From Steinernema hermaphroditum (taxonomy: Eukaryota; Nematoda; Chromadorea; Rhabditida; Steinernematidae): a stretch of 64,000 bases of DNA. Positions 1 through 9,252 of this stretch are shown piece by piece. The DNA is taken from the NCBI GenBank assembly GCA_030435675.1, contig CM059621.1:16492001-16556000 (forward strand). Direction: 5' to 3'. The first letter of the stretch is position 1, and each line of letters begins with the position of its first letter. The notes beneath the pieces were generated by a model. That model did not search any database. It was not told where the DNA came from and saw nothing but the letters and a program-made list of their open reading frames with translations. Made by a program: the position numbers and the translations under genes.

Positions 1-1114
1 TCAGTTCCATCGCCAAGTCGTCCATTTCTCGCTGAGATGGCTTCCTCTTCTTCGCGAAGACTTCATTTAATCTGATCGTCTGGGTGGAGCTCATGCGACG
101 TTTCTGCTTCTTGTCCTTTGAGGATGCGGTAGAGTCGTTGAGCTGAGGTGAGTCCATGTCCTTTCGGGGCGAGGATGAAGGCCCGGGATTGTAGTCACTT
201 CCCGCTTCGGAGACGTCCTCCAGAATGAGCTCCATTTGGGCAGACATGGAGAAATCGACAGGAGCGATATCGGGGGATTTCGTGATGATATCGGCCGTAG
301 AAGAAGCAAGGTTTATGGAATCTGAAGGGGCAGGTGCCGGATCATCTGCAGAAGATGGGGAAGAAGAGCGATTTTCAGAAGGATGCCGCGATTCTGTGGG
401 TGACTTGACGACATTCTCTTCAGAATCGGTAGCTGAAGGATCGCTGGAACTGGAATCAGAGGAAGCAGGAGTCTCTCCCGAGAAAGGACTCTCGGGGTCT
501 GTAACAGAAGTGCTGGACTCAGGCTCCTTAGAGTCAGAAGACGATTCTACTGATGTAGGAAGTGAATTGACCTCCCCAGAAGGAGCGCATTCAAGGGATT
601 CAGAAACGGCCAGGACAGTAGAATCGAAGCGATCCGGTTCCCCAGTAAGCGACTCTGAGGATTCAGAGCCGGCCTCTATGGGTGGACATGGAGGATCTGC
701 AGAATCGGGCAATGAGAGAGGGGAACGAGGCGACAAGATTCCTGTAGAATCTGAACTGACTGCATCCGGAGACGCAACTGAGGACATGTCTTCTACGAAA
801 CCCTCCGAAGACGATCTCATTGAGATCGGCGAAGGGGTAGATTCCGAAGAAAGCCCCACCGAAACAGAGGAGATCGTAGGGGATGCTACCATGAATTCCG
901 AGGAATCTGCCTCCATTGGCTCAGCATCGAGATCTTCTTCGCCTACCGTAGAAAAGCTTTCTTTTGCGACTAAACGATGAACTAAATACTCGCGCTCGTA
1001 CGAGCAATCGTCGTCGATATCTAAATGACCGAGCTCGTTCTGTTTGAACTCCTTCCACTTCTCGATTTCCAGTGCGACGAGAGAAGCGGATATGAGGTCG
1101 TCAAAGCGAGACAT
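1..1114 (-). CDS. Homeobox protein, 3' part cut by window edge
   Basis: An uninterrupted frame of 371 codons runs from ATG at 1114 off the left edge, so the C-terminus is missing. Residues 1-30 carry a block (EKWKEFKQNELG) that recurs at the N-terminus of the neighbour starting at 1645. Residues of about 40-320 are low-complexity, rich in Ser, Glu, Asp and Pro. From about residue 332 a basic KKQKRRMSS stretch opens a homeodomain (RLNEVFAKKRKPSQREMDDLA, helix 1 to start of helix 2) that matches the first homeodomain of the neighbour. Helix 3 lies outside the window. The frame stays open upstream to an ATG at 1357, but the start at 1114 is preferred because it aligns with the neighbour's start. 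Family knowledge: a DNA-binding nuclear transcription factor. Inference: paralogue of the divergent neighbour, from a tandem inversion duplication. No intron is visible. Confidence 0.8.
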   Translation of the reverse strand, partial: MSRFDDLISASLVALEIEKWKEFKQNELGHLDIDDDCSYEREYLVHRLVAKESFSTVGEEDLDAEPMEADSSEFMVASPTISSVSVGLSSESTPSPISMRSSSEGFVEDMSSVASPDAVSSDSTGILSPRSPLSLPDSADPPCPPIEAGSESSESLTGEPDRFDSTVLAVSESLECAPSGEVNSLPTSVESSSDSKEPESSTSVTDPESPFSGETPASSDSSSSDPSATDSEENVVKSPTESRHPSENRSSSPSSADDPAPAPSDSINLASSTADIITKSPDIAPVDFSMSAQMELILEDVSEAGSDYNPGPSSSPRKDMDSPQLNDSTASSKDKKQKRRMSSTQTIRLNEVFAKKRKPSQREMDDLAMEL

Positions 1115-1644
1115 TATAAGAATAAATTGTGTTTCTTGAGGTGAAATGGAAGTTATATGTTCCGAAGAACTAATGCTTTCACTCAAAGCGATGCTATTGG
1201 GGGAGCTTGGAACGAAAAGGCAGATGATCCTATGTTTGGGGCCTTCATGCGCTTTCACTTGACTTTTCACTTTCACTATGGCTTTATCCTGCATTTCAAC
1301 GCTTTCTTTCTTAATTTTTTCTGGTTCCATCAGCCTCTCTAAACAATCCGATCCCATCCCACTCCACTAAAATCGTCTTTGATGGCTTTCGATGGCGGCA
1401 TTGGTTCCCACTCTTACGGATTCAATCTCCTTGCTCCTTCACTCGATTCCACAAAGTCTTCACTCAACTCTACCTCTGAATCCGTAGAGCCTGTTTCTGA
1501 ACCCCTATCCATCGCTTCGACTTCCGAAGAAACCGATATGACGCGCTCTCCAATGCTGCATAGCTTTTCGCACTGCAAAAGCGAACAAGCATTGAAACCT
1601 CCATATTTATTGACCGCTGTTCCAGGAAATACACTTTTTCTATA
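1115..1644. promoter_or_regulatory. Shared intergenic region of divergent homeobox pair
   Basis: About 530 bp separate the two head-to-head homeobox start codons, so both promoters must lie here unless the minus gene starts earlier. The minus frame is open from 1114 back to an ATG at 1357, preceded by an in-frame TAG, which would add 81 residues. The part from 1400 to 1600 has Ser/Glu-rich translations on both strands, similar in composition to the low-complexity part of the genes, and could be remnant coding sequence. No TATA box or known site was recognised. Confidence 0.4.
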
Positions 1645-2655
1645 ATGAATAGCCGTACCGTGGCCTACAATATCTTGAGAGCAGAACTCCAAAAATGGAG
1701 AGAGTTCAAGAAACGAGAACTGGGCTATCTGTTCATGAATGTTGACGACTTCTTCGCTGACACTGAGCTTACCTCTAAGGGGCCAGGCCACGATTCATTT
1801 GATCCTTTGCCAACTACACAAGTTGATACGGAACCGATTCAATTGGACGAAACCAAAGTAGGCCCCTGTCCATCGGAAGGCGTTCAGATGCCTGATGTTG
1901 TACCCGAATCTACAGTATTAGAGGAGCCTGTGCATTCAATGCCATTGGAAGTGCTCGCTGCTGTTGAAATCGTGGAGAGCGAACGATGTAAACATCCCAT
2001 TTCGGCCCCATCTTCTTCCAACGACGAAGAACTCTCAGAGATTTCCGAAAACACCGTCTTTTCTACAGAACATATCAATGTTGAGTCTCCGCAATCACAG
2101 AAACGGAGATGGCGAATGTCCAGTGAGCAGTCGAACCGCCTGAACGCGTTCTTCGCCAAAAACCGGAAGCCCTCGATCATCGAGAAATGCGAACTATCGC
2201 GAGAATTGAAACTGGACGTGGAGCGCGTCCACAATTGGTTCTGCAGCAAACGAAGCAACGCGAAAGCCCTGGAGAAGAAGAAGAAGATCGGGAGAAAGTC
2301 TATCGAATCCCCGAGATCCAGGGCGTCGCCAACAACGCCAGAGACTCCACAAAGCACTTCAACAACTCCACAACAATCCGCCAGCACTTCACCACTGCAA
2401 TCGAGTTTCCCTACTCGGCAAACGACGATCTATCTTGACAGCTTACCAAACGACGGAATACAGAAAAGAGTGAAACGGCACAAGATCTCCAGTAAGCACA
2501 ATTTCATCCTCGAACAAACGTTCAAAACAGCCAGCAGCCCTAGTAAAGAAAAAACGAAGGAATTGGCGACGAAAACTGGTCTCAGTGATACTCAGATCAA
2601 GAAATGGTTTGAGAACAGACGATACAAAGAGGCATCTGACAGGAAAAGGAGATGA
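1645..2655 (+). CDS. Double-homeodomain transcription factor
   Basis: A single open frame of 336 residues. Residues 1-30 contain QKWREFKKRELG, shared with the divergent neighbour. Residues 35-150 are acidic and Ser/Pro-rich. Homeodomain 1 spans about 153-213, with the recognition-helix core WFCSKRSNAK at W198. A Ser/Thr/Pro linker follows (about 225-260). Homeodomain 2 spans about 274-333 with KKWFENRRYKE, W321. The invariant W-F and the basic helix-3 residues are present in both domains, though homeodomain 1 has CSKR where N51 of the usual WFxNRR is expected, an atypical asparagine replacement that may weaken standard TAAT binding. Stop TGA at 2653 is followed by AATAAA around 2671-2681. Two-homeodomain proteins occur in nematodes and in the vertebrate DUX group; I do not assign orthology. 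Nuclear DNA-binding role is inferred from the domains. Confidence 0.88.
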   Translation: MNSRTVAYNILRAELQKWREFKKRELGYLFMNVDDFFADTELTSKGPGHDSFDPLPTTQVDTEPIQLDETKVGPCPSEGVQMPDVVPESTVLEEPVHSMPLEVLAAVEIVESERCKHPISAPSSSNDEELSEISENTVFSTEHINVESPQSQKRRWRMSSEQSNRLNAFFAKNRKPSIIEKCELSRELKLDVERVHNWFCSKRSNAKALEKKKKIGRKSIESPRSRASPTTPETPQSTSTTPQQSASTSPLQSSFPTRQTTIYLDSLPNDGIQKRVKRHKISSKHNFILEQTFKTASSPSKEKTKELATKTGLSDTQIKKWFENRRYKEASDRKRR

Positions 2656-3394
2656 TCACGGGTGTCCGGTAAATAAATAAACATTTCTCATTGAATAATT
2701 TGCCCTGAAACGTATCAATTCAGTTTGAACCGCTTGTTCAGAACGGTGTCGTCATTGAAGCGAGAAAGAGCAAAATGAAGCAGTGCATATGATATTGACT
2801 AACATAATGTGAAATACAGAAGCACATAGCTTACTGGCACACCGATGAACTTCCAGAGCCACAAACATTGTCCACCAGACACACAGGTGGAAAAAAGCAT
2901 TAAAACGTCTCACACACATTCGAAAAAGTGATCGAAGTCTGCAAACGGCGGACTTTAGTCTAGTAGACATTGTCTAACAACAGCAACAACGAACTCACAG
3001 AACCGGAGACATTGTCTACCAGTCTCAATGCCGCCGTCTGAAAGCTGCTGAAATATTGAAGTCTAGACATTGTAGACCAACGGAACAGTCTATTTGATCA
3101 GACAGATTTGATTCGCTTGGTTTGCCGACCTCTATACCACACAGGTCGAGAGCAAATTTCAAACAAAGGGAAGCGCTGCGAGATTCCTAGTACATGTCGA
3201 CTTTAGCCGCTGAGTATCATTTCTACCGGTCCTAATTTTGCAGCAAAGCCGAATTTCGAAAAAAAGTCGGTTGGCAGCGCCCTTTTTGCTGGCTTGCGTT
3301 GTTGTGGCGATACTTGCCGCGTCATTGCGCGCCGTTTGCGTTGCTTCCCTGCTTATTATCGTTTCTGTTCCAGAATTACGTTGGGCTAGTCGAC
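2656..3394 (+). promoter_or_regulatory. Intergenic region with rps-0 promoter and trans-splice acceptor
   Basis: The start holds the polyadenylation signal of the double homeobox gene (overlapping AATAAA copies near 2671-2681). Four copies of a near-palindromic motif around ACATTGTCTACCA lie at 2864-2878, 2966-2978, 3008-3022 and 3066-3079. A pyrimidine-rich run ending TTCTGTTCCAG closes at 3373, only 21 bp upstream of the rps-0 ATG. That is the layout of a spliced-leader acceptor (known for nematode ribosomal protein genes; inferred here). No core promoter element was recognised. Confidence 0.5.
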
Positions 3395-4400
3395 ATGTCT
3401 GCTGGAAATAAGAATCTCGCTCTCGGCGAGGAGGACCTTATGAAGCTCCTCGCTTGCCAGGCCCACATCGGGTCCTCCAACGTTGATTTCCAGCAGGAAC
3501 AGTACGTGTACACTCGCCGTCAGGATGGTAGGCGGAAGCGCTAAAGCGATGGAATACTGAATCGATCGCTTTAGGCACGTACATCATCAATGTCAAGAAG
3601 ACCTACGAGAAGCTTCTCCTGGCTGCCCGCGCTATCGCCGCCATTGAGAACCCCGCTGATGTCGTCGTCGTTTCGGCTCGGCCGTACGCCCAGCGCGCCC
3701 TCCTCAAGTTCGCTGCGCACACCGGAGCTACTCCCATCTTCGGCCGCTTCACCCCCGGTCACTTGACCAATCAGATCCAGAAGACCTTCAAGGAACCCCG
3801 TCTTCTTATCGTCTCGGACCCCCGCGCCGACTTCCAGGCCATCCGCGAAGCGTCGTACGTCAACATCCCGGTCATCAGCTTCTGCAACACTGACTCGCCC
3901 ATGAAGTTGGTCGACATCTCCATCCCCTGCAACAACAAGGCATGCGATGCTTAGCTCGATCTGTATAAGTAACGACTTCGTTTAGGGACAACAAGCTGTC
4001 GGTCTTATGTGGTGGTTCCTCGCTCGTGAGGTCCTTATCCTCAAGGGTAAGATCTCCCGTGAAGCTGGATTCATCCTGGACAACAAGGTCATCATGCCCG
4101 ATCTGTACTTCTACCGCGACCCTGAAGAGCAAGAGAAGGAGGAGCAGGCCGTTTCCGAAGAGCGCAAGGACTGGGCGCAGACCCACGAGACCAAGCCAGA
4201 AGAGGTACAATGATTTAATGGCGCAGTCACTGATGTTTATCGTTTAGCCTTTCCGCGACGAAGCTGAACCCGTGAAGCTCAAGCTCGACGCTACTGAAAT
4301 CGGAGACTGGGCTCAGGCATCTTCCAACTGGAACGGATCGGCCCCTGCCGCTGGCACTGCTGGACAATCTGAATGGGGGCAGACCGACAGCGGATGGTAA
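3395..4400 (+). CDS. rps-0: 40S ribosomal protein SA (uS2), RPS-0
   Basis: Four exons, 3395-3527, 3575-3939, 3986-4204 and 4248-4400, join in phase to 289 residues, the usual length for this family. The product is the small-subunit protein uS2 (RPSA/p40), a structural part of the cytoplasmic 40S ribosome. Diagnostic stretches are [46 protein letters not shown] and [18 protein letters not shown]. The tail carries a W-rich acidic repeat ending GQTDSGW, typical of animal RPSA. Introns of 47, 46 and 43 bp end in TTTAG. The second intron begins GC (GCATGC) rather than GT; all other joins are GT-AG. The start was chosen as the first ATG after the TTCCAG acceptor, giving the conserved [19 protein letters not shown]. 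The next gene on the same strand follows within about 260 bp. Confidence 0.96.
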
Positions 4401-4659
4401 AACGATTCACGCTTAGGAAGGCGACACCCGTTGTTGTTATGATATGACATCATCTGTTATTTGTGGATTAAAAATTGTTGATTTTTTGGTAAAGCGCTGT
4501 TCTTTGTCTTTCGTGTAACTGCTCTGGTCATGGGATTGGGGGCTTCCGGAAGTGTAGGGGGTAACCAACTTTGCAGTAATACGTTCCGTTGCAGTAATAC
4601 ATTTCGTTCCCCTCTATCTGTGCTAATCTCGTATTTACGGTGCGCGAATTAAGACTTGG

Positions 4660-5619
4660 ACAAAGTGGGCGGATGTGGTATCGGCAGAGCCTGCTCAACA
4701 ATCAAACAAGCAGAGAAGCATAAAGATGAGTTGTTGTGATTCGCATGCTTCCAGTGCATAGACAAGGAGTGCAACCGGCGCTTCAATGACAAGAAGGGAA
4801 AGTGCAAGCCCTTCTGGTCCAGGCCCACGCCATGAAGTTCCACTCGATCCACAACTACACGTCCCTCGGTGCGTCATGAAGAACACCGACGTTTACGAGA
4901 TCGGGAGCCACTTGAAGGTGAGCCCCTTGCCTAGGATCGACGTCATTTTCCTGTTCCAGATCACGCATCCAAACGCGCAGGCCGCTCATCGGAGAATCTA
5001 CAAGAACGTTCTGACGCGATCGAAGAACATCGCCATCAAGGAGATAGACAAGTATTTCCCCGAAGTTCTGCCCGACGGCACTTTGAAGTACGAGCCGGAA
5101 GACGGAGACGAAGAAGCTGTGGAACCCCAGCCGAAGCGGACTTCCCTGGAGCAGCCTGCTCCGAGAATCACGCTTGAAGACCTGATAACATCTCACAGCG
5201 CCCCAAAGCGCACAGGCGCAGTGAAGCGAGGTCGAGCAGCATTCGATGTGACGGAGCTCAGCGAAGATTCGGAGCCGGAAGTGAGTGTCGTCGCCTCGCG
5301 CTCTGTTCCTGGACGCCAGCCCGCGTGGAAGTCGCCCAGAGCCGTTCAGAATTCATCGGCGTCGACGCCATCCCCAGAAGCGCCTCGCTCTGTACCCGTC
5401 GCCTCGAGAACTTTCGCCCCGGTGCCGATCGCCGTGGCAAGAAGCTGTTCGAATGCCATAGCCTCCGTGAAGCCCGCAGAAGAAGACGACGACATAATCG
5501 TCGAAAGGCACATTGTTCGGTCGGGACAGGACCCTGTTGCCGCTGTGAAAGACTATGTTCAGCGTTTTGGAATACCCAAGGCGAAAGTTATAGATTGGAG
5601 ACCGCCTAGGGATGATTAA
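4660..5619 (+). pseudogene. C2H2 zinc-finger-like gene with unresolved frames
   Basis: Downstream of rps-0 lie pieces in three frames that look like one zinc-finger protein. CIDKECNRRFNDKKGK (about 4755-4800) and AHAMKFHSIHNYTSL (about 4825-4868) resemble the two halves of a finger, followed by CVMKNTDVYEIGSHLK then ITHPNAQAAHRR across a good 42-bp intron (4918-4959, GTGAGC to TTCCAG). The remainder runs open to TAA at 5617-5619: a conserved-looking KNVLTRSKNIAIKEIDKYF block, an acidic Ser/Pro-rich middle, and a C-terminus ending KAKVIDWRPPRDD. A second possible in-frame intron is 5281-5319. I could not join the first two pieces with plausible splice sites, so this is either a decayed gene or a sequence with small indels. 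Start unknown. DNA or RNA binding is inferred only from the finger pattern. Confidence 0.5.
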
Positions 5620-5841
5620 CGTTTTGTGTTGTTACTGTTCTTGTTGACCACTTGATCTCCTGCAGGTTTTCAATTTTTTTTTGTTTTTCCGAGTAAAAAC
5701 TCTTGTTGTTGGTGGTCAGGGTCTGGTACGACCGGTCGACGTGTCCGGAGCCATGCGAAGTGGGAACAAAGCCAGATAGGCCGTAGCAGTCTCTCTGACA
5801 GACAGGTTTGCAACGCTAGACAGACGGATGCGTCTCATTTA

Positions 5842-7018
5842 CTACCATTGCACGCTGTCCTTAAGAACTACCGTAATATTAACAGTCTTCAGCGACTCCT
5901 TCAGCCCGAATTCGTTGGCGACTTCGTTCCACCGGTTCGTGATGTCGTCTCTGAGCAGGTTCTCGTCGCCGTGTCTCACCGAGCTCGTGCAGGCCACAAC
6001 GATGTTTCCACTTGGCATGTTCGTTTTGAGACACATTTTGAAGTATGTAGAACATGTAGGCGTCGAAGACCGAAACCCTGCTCAGTCACCCGTGGCCATG
6101 CCAGGGCACTCACCCTGTCGTAGAGCTTCTCCGTCAGGTCCGACCGGGCGACGACGTTCACGACGACATCCCCGGAGGTGGGGAGACTGTCACTGATGTC
6201 GGCGATGTTGGCGCGGTCCAGGAACGGCGCCGAAGGACACGTGACGTTGTCGCTGGACAAGTCACACGCGTCCACGAAGACCACGTCGTATTGGCGTCCT
6301 GAACGGAAGCTGTCTGGTGTCCAGGGAGGGATACGGTACCTATCGTTCTTGACCGTGTTGCTGAGAAAGTCGATTCCACTGTCGTTGACGGTCTTCCGAT
6401 TCGTCGTCTCCTCGACGCCGAACCATTTGTGGGCTATGTCGATGATGGTCGGGTCTGACTCGACTACCGTAACCTCGAATTTGGGTCTCGCGGTGTGGAG
6501 GAACATGTCCAGAACGCCTCCGCCGAGACCGATGGAGAGAATCGTCGGTTTCGCCTTCAAGAGGCTTCCTGTGGCGAAAGGAAGCGCAGCCATGACGGCG
6601 ATGTACTGAGCAAGGATAGTGGTGTGATCAACGGACCAGTCCTTAGAAGAGGTGGTGTCGTTTTGGACTGGAATGCCACGGTCCGTGAAGGCGAACATCC
6701 TTGACCTGACCTATTAAGGCCGCTCGACTGAAGTGACTCTCCATTTGGGAGCTGTTGGTCGCCTTTTCCGAGTGGATCGCCCTCCAGGCCTCATTCCTAA
6801 GAAGGGGACGTGCCTAGATGAGCTGTTGAGATTAACGTTTACGTTTTGGAGTCGACGAAATCGGACACCACATAGCAGCCGCCGCCCGACTCCGCACAGA
6901 TCCGATCGACTCTCTCGATTCGGGTCCTCTGAGGGCTGACGAGCGTTTTGGACTCCGAACTCGTCATGTATTTCACATAGAACTGAGGAAAACGGTCCAG
7001 AAGGTCTGTGAACTTCAT
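5842..7018 (-). pseudogene. METTL13/spermidine-synthase-like methyltransferase, frame-disrupted
   Basis: Blocks in successive frames read as one protein from ATG at 7018 (MKFTDLLDRFPQFYVKYMTS) to TAG at 5842. The core (6698 to about 6115) holds the SAM-binding motif IGLGGGVLDMFLH, the acidic end of strand 2 (VVESDPTIIDIAHKWFG) and YDVVFVDACD, like the C-terminal domain of METTL13, which methylates eEF1A; similar proteins are numerous in nematodes. The last block (6036-5842) gives SGNIVVACTSSVRHGDENL. Frame breaks sit near 6844-6847 (AAAA run), 6812 (GG), 6699 (an extra G before ATG), and between 6115 and 6036, where a GTGAGT donor is visible but no acceptor restores frame. Because breaks fall at short homopolymers they could be sequencing errors or real decay. 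It lies 247 bp downstream of the ENY2-like gene on the same strand, so an operon is possible. Confidence 0.7.
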
Positions 7019-7264
7019 ACAGTACGTAGCGATGCAGGGTCTTAAAATGAGAGAGAGACGCCCGACTAACGCTTCGAATCGCCTCCACCACTTCGACGAC
7101 GACTAGGTTGTCACCTTCACCTATGCCGAGTACCGCCGCCCCAGAAGCCTCGAACCCTTCCCCTCATTCATCCCTTACCCGGCCCTGATCCATCTCATTT
7201 TCTTCAACAAGTTTATTTACGATATGTTCAGAGAGAACATTTTCGCGATGAGATCGCCATGAGA

Positions 7265-7741
7265 TCACTCTTCTCTTCCCAAATAGCGCTCTTGAAGCGT
7301 CTTCCTGCAGAACTCCGCACACATACGGTACAGCTCTATGGCGACCTCCTTGGGAACAGCTCTCCTCGAGTCCTCGACTGACGCTCCAATGATCTCCTCG
7401 ATGGTCCACTCGGGGTGCTGCTCCATGTATTCGGCGCTCTTCGCGCTGACCGTCTTCTTCCAGTCCGTCTTCTTCAGCATCTCGTTCAGCGCGTCTTTGA
7501 ACGCCTGGCGCGTGTTCGAGCTCTCGAACTCGCTCTCCACGTAGGAGTACAGCGGCATCTGGGTGATCTCGTGCGACGACAGCGGCGGGAACGTGTAGGG
7601 CATGGGGCCGGCGACCTTGTTGAGATAAGCCTTGCGCATCTGCCTTTTCTCCGCTTCCGTCAGTGGCTTCTGAGGTGCCGCCTTGGAACGAGAGGAGCTC
7701 GACGGCTTGTTTTGTCCTCCAGGAGGTCCAGGAGGATTCAT
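7265..7741 (-). CDS. eny2: ENY2/Sus1-like SAGA and TREX-2 subunit
   Basis: An intronless 158-residue frame. Residues of about 75-155 (ALNEMLKKTDWKKTVSAKSA, then WTIEEIIGASVEDSRRAVP and KEVAIELYRMCAEFCRK) follow the ENY2/Sus1 pattern: a helix ending in GWK/DWK, a helix with the E-x-I segment, then V-P-x-x-V-K-x-E-L and a long C-terminal helix. Family members are about 95-105 residues; this one has an extra N-terminal stretch rich in Pro, Ser and Lys (1-70). Known role: small adaptor in the SAGA deubiquitinase module and in TREX-2 at the nuclear pore, linking transcription to mRNA export. The start is fixed by a spliced-leader-type acceptor (ACTCGTTTCAG, minus strand) ending 2 bp upstream of the ATG. 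An AATAAA on the minus strand near 7212-7217 gives a plausible 3' end. Confidence 0.75.
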   Translation of the reverse strand: MNPPGPPGGQNKPSSSSRSKAAPQKPLTEAEKRQMRKAYLNKVAGPMPYTFPPLSSHEITQMPLYSYVESEFESSNTRQAFKDALNEMLKKTDWKKTVSAKSAEYMEQHPEWTIEEIIGASVEDSRRAVPKEVAIELYRMCAEFCRKTLQERYLGREE

Positions 7742-8393
7742 GTCTGAAACGAGTCATTTTCAGATGCCATCTTTGACCGAAAGTGATAGGAAATAAGGTC
7801 ATTGGATGCTTGGAGATTATGGAGAAGCTACGAAACTCTCCAAAAAACCAAATGTACGCCTAAAAAGAGCCTCATAGCTCAAAACGGACTGAAACTCGAC
7901 TTGACGGTTTTGAATTGGTTTCGAACCGTTTTTTTTGTGACTGGATCCGACTTAAATTCGACGTTTGCCAGCTGGAATGCCAACCCAAACCACTTAAAGC
8001 TCTTCAAGAACGACGCTATCACTACGGATGACACCTCGTTTTTCATGAGATCAGTTGAAATCACAGCTGAAAATTGTTTAAGTTGTAACCTCGGATTTCA
8101 AATTTCGAATACGGTAGCTTCGTGCTACCTACATGGAACAGTAGGGGACTACAATTTGAGGCAGTGAAGTGAACTGAGCCGTAGACGGACCACCTAAGCC
8201 GAGCTGAGCCGGCTCCGGCTCCGGCTCGCATTGCGAAATTTCACTGATCTGATGCTTTTTATTTAGGCTACGACTCGTGCTTTCTTGTGCATATATGAAA
8301 CGTCTCCGCAGGCCTTTGATATCATAGATTAACTATAAACTTAAAAAGCTATGGCCCCATGCGACCCGTGTTGGAGAAAACTTAACGAAAAGG
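7742..8393. other. Intergenic, start of gene desert
   Basis: No gene is recognised. A 121-codon frame on the + strand (7802-8167) has no family resemblance and unremarkable composition. Positions 8165-8230 hold an AGCC/GGCTCC-rich stretch related to those at 18.42 and 51.64 kb. Positions 8275-8335 match the 3' end of the retroelement family described at 29.5 kb (CTTTGATATCATAGATTAAC), so a decayed retroelement end probably sits here. Confidence 0.4.
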
Positions 8394-9252
8394 CTTATAG
8401 TCAGATTAAAAAATCTCTTCGGAGGCTCCCGCCACGACTTATAAAGGTCGTATGTTCGTGCAGCGCCGAAATTTCAATGGGATTTTTGAGTTTGTGGATG
8501 AATCGCTTGTTTTCTTTGCGTACGAGGTGTGATTTCGAAAAAACTCAACATTATGTTGTAGATCTGTCTCTGGCGGATCGTTTGCGCCATCATTGAGCGC
8601 CAGAGGTAGAATTTCCACGGAGGAGATAGCTTTTTTCTCTCCCCGACTTGTGTTTTTCCCTAGTTTCTCGCCTTCTACACTGCGCGTCTTGTCCAAACTG
8701 GCAGAACAGATCGCGCCGCCCGACCTTGTCATCACAGAATCCATTTGGACCGATATGAAAGCTATTCAGCGCAGATCAGATCAATGCACTCAGAACATCG
8801 CATTTACACGCAGAGGTCTCGTACCGCGAATGTTCGGTTTTTATTCGCTTTCATTGTTCTTATTCAAATCGCTTTCATATCAGTCCAAATGGATTCTGTG
8901 ATGACAAGGACGGGCTGCGCGATCTGTGGTGCCAGTTTGAACAAAACGCGCAGTGTAGAAGGCGAGAAACTAGAGGAAAACAGAAGTCGGGGAGATAAGA
9001 AAGCTATCTCCTCCGTGGAAATTCTACCTCTGGCGCTCAATGATGGCGCAAACGATCCGCCAGAGATAGATCTACAACATAATGTTGAGTTTTTTTTGGA
9101 AATTACACTTCGTACACAAAGAAAACAAGCGATTCATTCAGAAACTCAAGAATCCCATTGAAATTTCGGCGCTGCACGAACATACGACCTTTATAAGTCG
9201 TAGCGGGAGTACTCGCCGTTTTGCCAAGAGATTTTTTAAATCTGACTATAAG
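8394..9252. mobile_element. Foldback (long inverted repeat) element
   Basis: Two arms, about 8394-8764 and 8867-9252, are reverse complements with an estimated 93-95 percent identity; the right arm is about 15 bp longer. The spacer of about 100 bp is unique. Outer ends read CTTATAGTCAGATT and AATCTGACTATAAG. Open frames in the arms simply mirror each other and resemble no transposase. The structure fits a non-autonomous foldback transposon. No clear target-site duplication was found at the ends. Confidence 0.75.

Noticed and set aside
225..980. 251-codon plus-strand frame
   Set aside because: It is antisense to the low-complexity part of the minus-strand homeobox gene, whose frame continues into a homeodomain.
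4735..4830. 19-21 bp ultra-short introns in the zinc-finger-like gene
   Set aside because: GT...AG segments of that length can be drawn but do not restore a common frame, and are far below the 39-47 bp seen in the other genes.
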